This document shows, one piece after another, positions 49,661-59,512 of a stretch of DNA of 64,000 nucleotides (position 1 is the first letter of the stretch; the number at the start of each line of letters is the position of its first letter). The position numbers and the translations under genes are program-made. The notes under the pieces are model-generated. The model was not told where the DNA came from. It searched no databases and worked only from the letters and a program-made list of their open reading frames with translations. The stretch is from Agapetus fuscipes (lineage: Eukaryota > Arthropoda > Insecta > Trichoptera > Glossosomatidae): contig OX637362.1 of the NCBI GenBank assembly GCA_951799405.1, forward strand, positions 13,006,493 to 13,070,492, given 5' to 3'.

Positions 49661-50622
49661 AAATACACTTTAAGCTCTTTAGCGTTACATTAAATTTACA
49701 AATCAATTTTACTAGTGTCCTAAAAATACAGCATTACAAAAAAAAACATCAATTTCACTCATCCTTTTTATAGCATCACCAAGTGTTTTGTTTATTTACT
49801 TTCGGCAACAGCAGGAAAAAAAGATAAACCTTTGGTTTTGTAGGTAATCTGTTCCGTAGGAAGGAAACCAAATAAAAGCTGGGGTTCGGGCCGGCAGAAA
49901 TAATGACTGGGGCTTCGATTACCAAAGGATAAATTAAAGCCTTCAGTTGTTTACTTTTGTACCGCTGTTGTAGTATTGTCAGAGCCCTCTTTCACACTAG
50001 GATAGTGTTATGTAAATAACAAATACATATAAATGTTAGGTAGGTAGGTGTATTAGTTATAGCCGATGAGAGTTGGAGTAATTATTATAGGTACCTAGGC
50101 TAGTGAGATGTTCAATTGTGTACCTACTCGAAGCTTTATGTCGTGCTAGAAGGTTCCAGAAAAATTGGCTTCTAGTAACTACTGTCGCTGCAATATAAAA
50201 GGCGGCATGTGGCTTGCAGGAGTCAGTCTTGATACGAGGCTCTGCTTTTGAACAAGAAAGACATTGTAAGTGAAGACCAACTGTGAAATAATGTAAAGTG
50301 TTAAACCACAAATGTGAATTGCTAAAAATAAATATAAATATATTTTTTAGGGTGGATTTATTAACACAGTGAAAGTCCATTTTTTAAATAATTATAAATA
50401 TAAATTGTTAAATAAATCTAAGTGTAAATAAATATCCATGAAAGAAGCCCAGTTTTTTTTTAATTTAAAGACTATTTGAACCCTAAAAACACAACAATAG
50501 TATGCCTCAGCAACGGAAAGTAAATTAATGAAAATATTGTCTACGATATTCGGGGGCTTAATTGTCTATTATTAATAATACAAACTTTTATGACAGTGTG
50601 TCAATGCGAATTTGCTTGTCCA
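49661..50622. other. Unassigned DNA
   Basis: The motif ACACAGTGAAAGTCCATTTT at 50354-50375 is shared with 9612 and 31304 (inverse). Otherwise no family or gene is recognised. Confidence 0.35.
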
Positions 50623-50624
50623 TA

Positions 50625-51130
50625 TACCAGTCCGTAGCTCAGTGGTAACACTGCGGACTCTGAATGGGAAGGTTGTGGGTTCGATTCCCGGCGGAGCACA
50701 AAAAAAAAATATACCATTTATATTTTCAAATTTGCTCTTCGCTGGGTTGAAAAATCATAAAACCTTTACCAATGACCGGTCACCAAAGGTCCATCCAGCC
50801 TTACAGCAACTGGGTCTTGCTTGAGAATTGGCGCTTTGTAGCGACGACGATCAAGCTCGTAAAAAGGTCGATAGCTCAATTGGTAGAATGCTTGCATTCC
50901 ATGCCGAGAGCAAGGGTTCGATCTCAAAGGTTTACTTAGCCTTCACAATAAAATGAGAACCAGCCCCCCCGGGAGCTGGGAAACCCCCACTTCAACTGAA
51001 AGTGGTTGGTGTGAGGGCGGCCCCCTTACCTGTAAAAATAAATAGGTCCCGAAGCGCCAATGTGACCCCTTCGGGGATAACGCAGGCAAGAAGTTACTCT
51101 ATATGTGTAGCTTAGTTGCGTTTTTTTTTT
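50625..51130 (+). mobile_element. SINE2-SINE1 dimer, complete
   Basis: CCAGTCCGTAGCTCAGTGGT, GGTTCGATTCCCGGCGGAGC and ATTGGCGCTTTGTAGCGACG, then junction CAAGCTCGTAAAAAGGTCGA near 50870, SINE1 box A CAATTGGTAGAATGCTTGC, body CCCCACTTCAACTGAAAGTG and end GTGTAGCTTAGTTGCG plus T-run. SINE1 lacks the segment between box B and GTTTACTTAGCC, as at 18686. Confidence 0.87.
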
Positions 51131-51209
51131 ATATGATTGGACGAAGAGGCAAGTCTTGAGACGTCTTTTAAACAGTCTCTCCAAATCCAGTTCCCTCAGT
51201 GAGGCTTTT

Positions 51210-51442
51210 AACACAAACGCAACTAACTTCCGTTTACCGCGTTGCCCTATTTGAACCTGTTTATTTTGACATATGAAGAAGACAACCCTTCACTTGAATT
51301 GGGGGTTTTCAACTTCCGCGGGGGCTGATTCTTTTTATTGTAAAGGTTGAGCAAACCTAGCTGGAACATTTATTTCGGGTTTTATAATAATCGCCAAAAT
51401 GGGAGATATTTCTGATACCTTTAATGGGGATTTAACCGTTAT
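51210..51442 (-). mobile_element. Heavily decayed SINE1
   Basis: CACAAACGCAACTAACTTCC, TTTGAACCTGTTTATTTTGA, AATTGGGGGTTTTCAACTTC and GGTTGAGCAAACCTAGC follow the reversed SINE1 order with many substitutions. Confidence 0.65.
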
Positions 51443-51836
51443 GTTCGGAAAAAATAGAAGATATACATAAAAAATCTTTGCAAAATCTGTACATATATTA
51501 TATTAGAATCACAAGTCAGATTCGCTCTTTTTTTGGGGCATGTAATATATCGGCATTGGCATAAAATGTTTACTGTGGTCACATAGATGATAATATAAAA
51601 GATTAATATGAAATTAAAATTTAATATTTTGTTGAGATTATTTTTTCAAGATAAGAGATAAAACAACTTTCAAGTACATCGCAGTTACCCAAAACAAAGT
51701 TGTTTTATTTTTTATCTTGTAAGATTAAAGATTGGATTATAAATGTGTCTACAATCAATATGATTACTGTTTTTTTTTTGTCTTTGTTTTGCTTCAATAC
51801 AGATTTTCTTTACTAAATGACATATTTTTAGTAGGT
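51443..51836. other. Unassigned AT-rich DNA
   Basis: CAAAGTTGTTTTATTTTTTATCTTG-like sequence near 51700 resembles 1500-1520. No family is assigned. Confidence 0.3.
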
Positions 51837-51837
51837 T

Positions 51838-52180
51838 TGTCCGGTCGATAGCTCAGTTGGTAGAGTGCTTGCATTCTACCCCGTGAGCTCGGGTTCGAAT
51901 CCCACCGAGGAGGGTCTCAGAAATGATTTCCAATTTCGGTGTGTATTTAAAACCCCATTATATAAATACCGGCGAGGTTTACTCAGCCTTTACAAGAAAT
52001 GAGTACCAGCCCCCTCGGGAGCTGGGAAATTCCCACTTCAACTGAAGTGGTTGGCGTAAGGCCGGCCCCCTTACCTGTAAAAATAAATAGGTTCAACTCG
52101 CCACATGCGACCCCTTCGGGGATAACGCGGCAAGAAGTTACACTATATGTGTAGCTTAGTTGCGTTTGCGTTTTGCGTTA
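51838..52180 (+). mobile_element. SINE1, full length, young-looking
   Basis: CCGGTCGATAGCTCAGTTGG and TAGAGTGCTTGC carry box A. GTGAGCTCGGGTTCGAATCC carries box B. GGCAAGGTTT-type, CCCCCTCGGGAGCTGGG and CTTCAACTGAAGTGGTTGGC make the body. CTATATGTGTAGCTTAGTTG and GCGTTTGCG end it. It is nearly the same as the copy 1.1 kb downstream. Confidence 0.92.
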
Positions 52181-52960
52181 TTAGTTAGGAGTTGGTGGTT
52201 TACACAGTTTAAAGTCCATTGTATTTATTTAAAAAAAATAACACAGTTGTAATTCATTTAATTTTATTTTTATTTTGTGGCTCGAATGACGACTTGAAAG
52301 TTGTTACTCCTGAGGAGAAACTTTTTAAAATAAAAACCTATTTTTAGTATTAATTTCGTCTTCTCGGTGTTTATTTGGCTTATCTGGCATTTGATTTAAA
52401 GATGATTTTTTAATAAATTCGTCTTAAGAATCACATTCTACACAATTTAAGCTAAGAAAAACAAGAAAACACGATGTGAGTTTTAAATATTTTTTAAATC
52501 AATTTCCAGTTTTCATAATACACATTGATCCAGTACACATACAAACATTGCTCATGTGAAATTACCTCTGTTGGAGATAAGACAAACAAGCGCTAAGGAG
52601 ACGATTTGTTAGCACTAATCAATAGTTTATTCCAGTCCATTTAACTGATTTTTTATGTATCAGGAACATAGATAATAGGTACAACTAATTGTATGCTTTA
52701 TTTAGTCTATCTTTGAGTACTTAAGGCCACTTTTACTATCCACTAACCACTAAAACTACTACTAACCCCTCACCAAGTATCCTGGTCTGTAGCACTGATA
52801 GTTCGGACCAAATAGTCCGAGCTTAAACCCCTTTGGGGACGTTGAGAATAAAGTATAGAGCACTTTGCTACCAACACTTTTCGTGTCATGTGAAAAATGT
52901 GAGGTCTTGCTTGTTTCATTTGGGTAAATTTAGAGGGTTTTGTTTATTATTATTATTGCA
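52181..52960. other. Unassigned DNA
   Basis: At about 52205-52340, CACAGTTTAAAGTCCATT is followed by ACTTGAAAGTTGTTACTCCT and GAGGAGAAACTTTTTAAAAT, a pattern like other retroposon ends with hammerhead-like cores here. The rest is unrecognised. Confidence 0.35.
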
Positions 52961-52962
52961 TA

Positions 52963-53310
52963 GTCCGGTCGATAGCTCAGTTGGTAGAGTGCTTGCATTC
53001 TACCCCGTGAGCTCGGGTTCGGATCCCACCGTGGAGGGTGTCAGAAATGATTTCCTATTTCGGTGTTTATTTCAAACCACATAATAAAAATACCGGCAAG
53101 GTTTACTCAGCCTTCAACAGAAATGAGTACCAGCCCCCTCGGGAGCTGGGAAACCCCCACTTCAACTGAATTGGTTGGCGTAAGGCCGGCCCCCTTACCT
53201 GTAAAAATAAATAGGTTCAACTCGCCACATGCGACTCCTTCGGGGATAACGCGGCAAGAAGTTACACTATTATATGTGTAGCTTAGTTGCGTTTTTTTTT
53301 TGCGTTGCAT
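52963..53310 (+). mobile_element. SINE1, full length, young-looking
   Basis: From AGTCCGGTCGATAGCTCAGT to GTGTAGCTTAGTTGCG plus T-run and TGCGTTGC. It carries G in place of A in the box-B GGTTCGGATCC. CAACTGAATTGGTTGGC and TTACACTATTATATGTG distinguish it from 51838. Confidence 0.92.
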
Positions 53311-53326
53311 GGTTTTTGCAATAATT

Positions 53327-54140
53327 CTAATAATAATAATAATAACAGGCTGATTTATTTTAAATTACACATGATAAGAGAGCGCCGTTTTTGTGTGTGT
53401 CACACCTCAAGGGCCCTCTCCGATCATGGATAAGACTTTCTAAACAAGTGTGCCTTGAGTGCTCCTCGAAATACACCCACAGATTTGGAGTTCTTCACTC
53501 CGGGTGGCAGTCTGTTCCACTCCACCGGCCCCGCAACACGGAAAGCGCGGTCTCCGAAGTTTGTACGAATCTGACGGCGCGGCTGAACCAAATTGACTAC
53601 TCCATCACCCGCAGATCTGAGTGTCTGCCTCCTAACACCCATTTCAACAGGTGAAATCATATCAGCCAGATAAGGTGGGGCCAAGCCATTGATGGCTTTA
53701 TATACCATTAAACAAACACGGAAGACCACCCTCTCCGGGAAACGAAGCCAATGAAGTTTTTTTAACAGCGGGGTGATGTGAGCGAATTTGGGAATCCCGA
53801 ATATGAGTCTTGCTGCCGAATTCAACACAGATTGAAAGCGATTAAACTGTTTCTTCGGCTGACCACTATAAAGCGTCGAGCAATAGTCAATCCGAGACAT
53901 CACAAACGCACTCACCAGGGTCTTAACCGCATCTGACGGCAGACATTTTCTTATTGCCTTTATTTGGCGAAGCGAAAAAAAAGAAGAAGCTATTGTGGCA
54001 TCTATTTGCCTATCCAGTGTCAGGTTACGATCCAGTAAGACTCCTAGAAGTCTTACCGAATCAGAAGGCTGGATTAGCTTACCTCCTATGGAGAGTGGTA
54101 CTCTATTCACCAGAAGGTGGTCACGCCTCGATGTGGCTGC
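53327..54140 (-). pseudogene. LINE-G, 5'-truncated copy with intact C-terminal frame
   Basis: The minus-strand frame 54110-53424 (228 aa) reads PLSIGGKLIQPSDSVRLLGV, TLVSAFVMSRIDYCSTLYSG, SAARLIFGIPKFAHITPLL, LHWLRFPERVVFRV, MVYKAINGLAPPYL and FRVAGPVEWNRLPPGVKNS. This is the region after the RT palm in CR1/L2-like LINEs. It aligns to residues ~157-385 of the 57336 frame with only scattered differences. The 3' end has GAGGTGTGACACACACAAAA and an (ATT)n tail (about 53330-53345). Homology stops at about 54140, the 5'-truncation point. Confidence 0.9.
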
Positions 54141-54244
54141 CCAATTCTAGTTCCAGTACAATCAAACTAAGCAATTATTCATTTGTATTGTAAGATAAAA
54201 AATATTCCGCAACAACGCAAATTAAATGCACTTTTGTATAAATC

Positions 54245-54740
54245 GATCTTCCTTGAAACAGGGGTGACATTGGCGCAAAGTGAACCATTTTCTACAGCAT
54301 GGGTGGTGAGCCGTATACCAACCTGTAAGTCAAGGAACATATACGACTAATTACATTTTTAAAATCAATAAATGATAATATGTATGGTTGTACATTGAAG
54401 CTTTCACGGCCGGTTCTTGTTGACACAACAATCACTTTTTTGAAAAAAGTGATTTTTGTGTCAATATGTATGGTTATCAAAGTTTTAAACAGAAAACAAA
54501 TTCTTATTTCAAAAACCCTAGCCGCCAACATTACAGATCAACCGCCATTTATTTATTTCCTTACATACCTACTTCTTTTATTTCCTCTAGAGTCATAACC
54601 TTCTTCATACAAGCTCTCTTTTAATATGACCTTGGATATTCCATTCATTCGCAATTTCGGATATTTGGTCCACCCATACCTTTCTCGGACATTCATCTTT
54701 TCTTCCAACATAATACTTTCGTCGTCAGTCTTTCATCGTA
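54245..54740 (-). mobile_element. LINE-A 3' region with ORF end and an inserted palindrome
   Basis: Reversed tail (TCCTTGAAACAGGGGTGACA to ACCAACCTGTAAGTCAAGG), spacer, CCCTAGCCGCCAACATTACA, then the ORF end up to the V-L-R/G-R region at about 54740. A ~43-bp hairpin (TGACACAACAATCACTTTTT and its inverse, about 54420-54462) in the spacer is absent from the other LINE-A copies. Confidence 0.8.
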
Positions 54741-54829
54741 ATACTATACATAACACAGTAAAAAAGAAGCAAATATAAGGAGGGTACATAATAATAATAA
54801 TATAATAATAATCTAAGTTGCAAGAATCT

Positions 54830-54985
54830 TCCCTGAGATCTTCTCCTCTCAATCTTACCCTGTATGATAAGATGCAGGAGACGGTACTTCTCATTTCTCA
54901 TTATGTGACCGAAGTACATAGGCTTCCTCTGCTTAATGGTAGGCAGGAGCTCCTTTCTAGTGCGCATTCGACACAAGGTTACTGA
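54830..54985 (-). pseudogene. LINE-E fragment
   Basis: The reverse strand reads MRTRKELLPTIKQRKPMYFG, HIMRNEKYRLLHLIIQGKIE and RRRSQG, the same block as 40150-40310. It is short and truncated at both ends. Confidence 0.78.
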
Positions 54986-55408
54986 CCGGTTCGAAATCGA
55001 AATAATACCATTCCAATATCCAATATCCGTATCCATATCCGATGCTTCATATCCACAACATCCTTACTTCAGATTCATAAAACGCAAGGCGTATAATTTA
55101 TTTACATAAAAAGCAATATTATGGAGAAGTCATTAAAAATTTCGGATTTCGTTCAGCGGAGCAAATACATATAGCGTTACTCACGGCTCAATAGCGACTT
55201 ACTGAATTTCTTACAAAAAAATAAATGTGTGTAAAAGAATTCAAGCGTACGTAAGCCTTATTTAAAAATATATATTTACACGTTCACATTTATGATGAGT
55301 TTTATTGAAGTAATTATTTTTGTTATTTTTTCTTTAGCAGTGTGAAAATCTAATGTTTAACGCTATGGACTCGTATCTTAAAGGTCGTGGGTTCGATAAG
55401 CGGTCTAT
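54986..55408. other. Unassigned AT-rich DNA
   Basis: At 55345-55400, TAACGCTATGGACTCGTATC and GTCGTGGGTTCGATAAGCGG look like a decayed SINE2 head. Nothing else is recognised. Confidence 0.35.
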
Positions 55409-55409
55409 C

Positions 55410-55580
55410 TAAGATGCAAAAATACCTAAATAAGCATTTAAAATTTCAAATTAAATGCATGTACACAAGCAGACACTTGAAAGTTGGCGCTTACAAATGC
55501 TGCACGTGTACATACCTACAAATAAAAGTCCAAACCTTAAACGATCATTTTACCCTGCAGTTTTTGCCGACCTTCCAATT
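55410..55580 (-). repeat. LINE-A 3' tail, distal part
   Basis: ATCTAAGATGCAAAAATACC, TGCATGTACACAAGCAGACA, TGCTGCACGTGTACATACC and TTTTTGCCGACCTTCC in reversed order. Confidence 0.75.
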
Positions 55581-55621
55581 TTTATTCATCAATTTTCAAA
55601 TTATCTGAAATCAAGGATTTC

Positions 55622-56050
55622 TTCCGCTGTAACTCTCTGCCGCCATTCCGCTAGGGGTGGCCTGAGCCTCTGCAGAGCTGCCTCCATTTCTTGCTATCCT
55701 GAAACACTTCTTTCAACTCATTCATATCCATCCCCTCTTTTATGTTTGGAGAGCGTGCATTTGCAGTTGCTGGCCCTCTGGCTCAAAACCGCCTGCCACA
55801 TCATGTGAGAGAGCTAGAGGACCATTGAAAGTTCCGGAACGCACTGAGGACACGCAAATTTCTGGCATCGTTTGCACCAGCGCCCTTGGAGTGACTACAT
55901 CTCGAAAAGGCGCTATAAAGAAATCATCAACTCATCATCATCAGCATAATGCATTTTCTTCTTTCGCGCTCACTTTGTATATCTCATTCTTTCACAGTCT
56001 CCTCAATCCGATCACTGTATACTTTTTTCCGTCATCCCTTACCTCTTCTA
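55622..56050 (-). pseudogene. LINE-B 3' end interrupted by LINE-D
   Basis: CTGTAACTCTCTGCCGCCAT, GCTAGGGGTGGCCTGAGCC and AACTCATTCATATCCATCCC give the 3' half. GCATTTTCTTCTTTCGCGCT, CTTTGTATATCTCATTCTTT and CGATCACTGTATACTTTTT give the 5' half after the insert. The interruption falls at the ATGCATTTT site of the uninterrupted copy at 59190. Confidence 0.78.
55746..55955 (+). pseudogene. LINE-D 3' end inserted in LINE-B
   Basis: Codons for ERAFAVAGPLAQNRLPHHVR, ELEDH and RTRKFLASF (with a frameshift), CTTGGAGTGACTACATCTCG, GGCGCTATAAAGAAATCATC, then the (ATC)n tail. It matches 26233-26500 reversed. Confidence 0.8.
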
Positions 56051-56101
56051 CGATTCCAGTAAAGAAAGATGTTTTTATCAAAAGCCTTTAATTTTTTCCA
56101 G

Positions 56102-56170
56102 GCAGGCTCACCAGGAGGAGCAGCTCGGTTAGTCAGCCACCACCATCTGCAGTGGACGAATTCACAAATG
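56102..56170 (+). CDS. Candidate internal exon, phase-compatible with 27867-27927
   Basis: AATTTTTTCCAG immediately precedes the exon and GTAAGAAAG immediately follows it; both are near-consensus splice sites. The 69-nt interior (23 codons) is GC-richer than its flanks. It opens in phase 1, so the G left over from the first candidate exon completes a Gly codon. The peptide reads RLTRRSSSVSQPPPSAVDEF then TN, a basic, Ser/Pro-rich linker, with no stop. It also ends in phase 1, so it is a symmetric exon. The intron between the two would be ~28 kb and full of transposons. No downstream exon is established. The protein family is unknown. Confidence 0.45.
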
Positions 56171-56213
56171 GTAAGAAAGTACAACCAATTTTCAGTAGTT
56201 TCCGTAGTTCAGT

Positions 56214-56382
56214 GGTAACACACGAAACCCCCACTTCAACTTAAAGTGGTTAGTGTGAGGCCGGCCCCCTTACCCGTAAAAATAAATAGATTACGAATCG
56301 CCACATGCGACCAATTCGAGAATAACGCAGGCAAGAAGTTTCACCATATGTGTAGCTTAGTTGCGCTGCGTTTAATGCGGTT
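56214..56382 (+). mobile_element. SINE1 3' half fused to a SINE2-like head start
   Basis: TTCCGTAGTTCAGTGGTAAC is a SINE2-like box A start. It passes directly into CCCCCACTTCAACTTAAAGT, GTGAGGCCGGCCCCCTTACC and ATATGTGTAGCTTAGTTGCG. It lies 44 bp after the candidate exon. Confidence 0.75.
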
Positions 56383-56558
56383 AGTTTATGTTTGAACTTA
56401 CCTGCCACCTGTGGGCTTGCTTTAAAGTGTGAGGAATCTTGAATGTTTTTTATATCTCTGCAACTTAGATGAACTACATATTATTGAACATTATAATTAA
56501 TATAACATTGAACAACACAATAACAACTATTAAACATACGGCATTCAATGAATGCCGT

Positions 56559-58592
56559 ATGCTGAAACGCAATATGCGAAAACTAGAGCGAAATTTTAAG
56601 AACGGTAAGCCAGGTAGCACTAGGCAATTTTGGATTGACGCTCAGGGTATGTACAGGTCTGCTATTCTCCAGAAGAAATCCGATTTTTATTGTACAAAGA
56701 TTGCTGAGGCAAAATCTCCTCAGCAGGTGTGGAAACTTCTGGAGAGCTTGTCTGGGAGCACTCGGGCTGGTGTAGGTTCGACGTCGACTGCTTGTGATTT
56801 TGCCACGTATTTCGAAAATAAAATACCTCAGTTGCGCTCTTCTCGGGTCGAGGGTACTTCTGTCTCAAGGGTTAGAAGTGCTTCGCGACTAGAGGTGCTT
56901 GATACAACTAACATCGATGAGGTGTGTCAGATCGTGGTAGGATCGCCGAACAAGCAGTGTGACCTTGACCCTGTACCGGTCTGGGTGCTCAAAGAATGCA
57001 TTTCACAGCTGGCTCCATTTATTGTTAAGGATGGATATCAATGGATACCTGATGGATGCCACTGTTCCTCCGTCTTTGAAGGTAGCCCACATCACGCCAA
57101 TCCTAAAAAAGCCACAATTGGATCCTGGTGAACACTCAAATTTTAGACCTGTGTCGAATCTGCCATTCTTGTCAAAGGTGCTGGAGCGGATTGTCTCGCG
57201 GCGGTTGGTATCCTATCTGGATGCAAATAGCTTAATGCCGAGGAGGCAATCTGCATACCGAAAGTTTCATTCAACAGAAACCGGTATGCTCAAGCTTGTA
57301 TCGGATATGGTATCTGCTGTAGAGTGTGGTGATATATGGCTCTACTGGCGCTTCTTGACATGAGTGCGGCATTCGACACAGTAAATCACTCGATCCTTAT
57401 TGAGAAGTTGGAGGTGTCTTACGGTTTGACCAACGGGGCTTTGGCGTGGTTCTCCTCCTATCTGGTGGAACGCAGGCAGGCGGTGCGTGTTTGTGACGGT
57501 GTCTCACCTACCTACTCGCTGTCTTCTGGGGTCCCACAGGGCTCTGTGTTGGGTCCGATCCTTTTTATTTTGTATACTGCTGACATTGAGAGTATTGTTG
57601 AAAAATGGGGCCTCATCTCACACTCATATGCAGATGACTGGCAAATATACTCTCACTGTCGGCCAGACATGGCTGAGGACCTCAGTTGCAGGGTCTCTGG
57701 GTGTATCGTGGAGGTCGGTGGGTGGATGGTGAACAATGGCCTAATCTTGAACATGGATAAGACGGAGATAATGTGGGCAGTCACATCTAGGCGTGATCAC
57801 CTATTAGTGAACGGAGTACCACTCTCCATAGGAGGTAAGCTAATCCAGCCTTCTGATTCAGTGAGACTTCTAGGAGTCTTACTGGATCGGAATCTGACAC
57901 TGGAGAGGCAAATAGATGCCACAATAGCTTCTTCTTTTTTTTCACTACGCCAAATTAAGGCTATTAGAAAGTGTTTACCGTCAGATGCAGTCAAGACCCT
58001 AGTGAGCGCGTTTGTGGTGTCTCAGATTGACTATTGTTCGACGCTTTATAGTGGTCAGCCAAAGAAGCAGTTCAATCGCTTTCAATCTGTGTTGAATTCG
58101 GCAGCAAGACTCATTTTCGGGATACCCAAATTCGCTCACATCACTCCGCTGTTAAAAACACTACATTGGCTTCGTTTCCCGGAGAGGGTGGTCTACCGTG
58201 TTTGTGTGATGGTATATAAAGCCATCAATGGCTTGGCTCCACCTTATTTGACTGACATGATGTTGCCTGTTGAGATGGGTGTAAGGAGGCAGACACTCAG
58301 ATCCGCGGGCGATGAAGTAGTCAATTTGGTTCAGCCACGCCGTCAGATTCGTACAAATTTCGGAGACCGCGCTTTCCGTGTTGCGGGTCCGGTGGAGTGG
58401 AACAGACTGCCACCCAGAGTGAAGAACTCCAAATGTATGGATGTATTTCGCGGAGCACTCAAGACACACCTATTTAGAAAGTCTTATCCATGATCGGAGA
58501 GGGCCCTTGAGGTGTGACACACACAAAAACGGCGCTCTCTTATCATTTGTAATTTAAAATAAATTAGCCTGATATTATTATTATTATTATTA
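56559..58592 (+). pseudogene. LINE-G (CR1/L2-like) reverse transcriptase, 5'-truncated, two frameshifts
   Basis: This is the longest coding remnant here. The frame from 56559 starts MLKRNMRKLERNFKNGKPGS and runs through the linker before the RT (DFYCTKIAEAKSPQQVWKLL). The frame shifts to +1 near 57030 (LKVAHITPILKKPQLDPGEH, NFRPVSNLPFLSKVLERIV) and back near 57335 (LDMSAAFDTVNHSIL). From there to 58493 it is open: SSGVPQGSVLGPILF (RT motif B region), HSYADD at about 57621-57638 (catalytic YADD intact), then SIGGKLIQPSDSVRLLGVLL and the AGPVEWNRLPPRV and LFRKSYP end. The endonuclease is absent. The 3' UTR (58494-58580) holds the ~60-bp block shared with SINE2, and the element ends in (ATT)n. 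Relative youth is shown by the intact 385-codon frame. Two frameshifts make it inactive. Confidence 0.9.
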
Positions 58593-59012
58593 AACATGTC
58601 TTTAGTATGTTTCATGTATTTCTGTAATCTCGTGTTTTTCATGCATACACCATTCTCTATATTCAGCTTTATAAATAAATAAACTACAAAATTTCAGCAC
58701 ACTTTTCGTAGACGAAACGCTTTTTCATCATTCCGCATAGTTGCTTTGTTAAAAAGAGCTTCAAAGAAGACCCGACATGTGTAGTACAGGCGCACGGGGT
58801 CCATCGCAGCGAAATTTCTCCTCATAATTCGCAGAGGTTTCGCTTTGTAGCGCGGCAGAATGCCGCTACGACCACGGAGAATTTCGGACGCTACGAAAAC
58901 GTCTACGATACATCGTAGAGCCCTGCGTTTTACCTAGCTGGAGAAGCTATTTTGAACGATTGCAATGTAAGAAAAATAAATAGTTTTGAAATAACATATT
59001 TTACAAAAGAAT
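58593..59012. other. Unassigned DNA with TACG-rich patch
   Basis: About 58840-58925 contains TAGCGCGGCAGAATGCCGCT, a small hairpin, and several CTACGA/TCGTAG motifs (CTACGATACATCGTAG is a short palindrome). The rest is unrecognised. Confidence 0.4.
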
Positions 59013-59318
59013 GTGATGAGATGGCTTGGGCATGTGGAAAGAATGAATGATGATAGACTGACAAAATATGTATACAAAGAAAGTGTGAAAGGAAAAAGAG
59101 GGAAGGGACGACCGAGAAAAGTATGAAGAGATCAGATTGAGGAGATTGTGAAAGGATGGGATATACAAAGTGAGCGTAAAAGAAGAAAATGCATGAAAAA
59201 GGTGATGGATATGGAGGAATTGAAAGAGGTATGTCAGGATAGGAAAAAATAGAGGCAACTCTGAAGAGGCTCTGGCCACCCCTAGCGGAATGGCGACAGA
59301 GTAACAGTTACAGTTACT
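59013..59318 (+). pseudogene. LINE-B reverse transcriptase C-terminus and 3' end
   Basis: Codons RMRWLGHVERMNDDRLTKYV, YKESVKGKRGKGRPRKV and RDQIEEIVKGWDIQSERKRR, then KCMKKVMDMEELKEV. W in KVW is a stop (TGA) here, and KK-W is a stop (TAG). CTCTGGCCACCCCTAGCGGA and GTAACAGTTACAGTTAC end it. Confidence 0.83.
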
Positions 59319-59512
59319 ATAAAGTGTAGACTACACATATTACATAGAATAAGAGATACAACACAATTTAAAACCTCTTTCATCTTTTTATGAGATGTCT
59401 TTACATATACGACTGATTTCTTTTTGCCTTATTTTTTTGTTAAGCGTGTTTGAAAACCGATAAGTTTGGAGTGTGGCATGTTAAATTTTCTTTTAAAGTT
59501 GCGAGTATATAT

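Noticed and set aside
50625..50700. tRNA-like sequence with TCCGTAGCTCAGTGGTAA and GGTTCGATTCC
   Set aside because: It is the head of SINE2, repeated about 15 times here with the same non-tRNA continuation.
52963..53040. tRNA-like gene (good box A and box B)
   Set aside because: The same sequence heads many SINE1 copies and continues into the SINE body; no matching 3' acceptor-stem strand is present.
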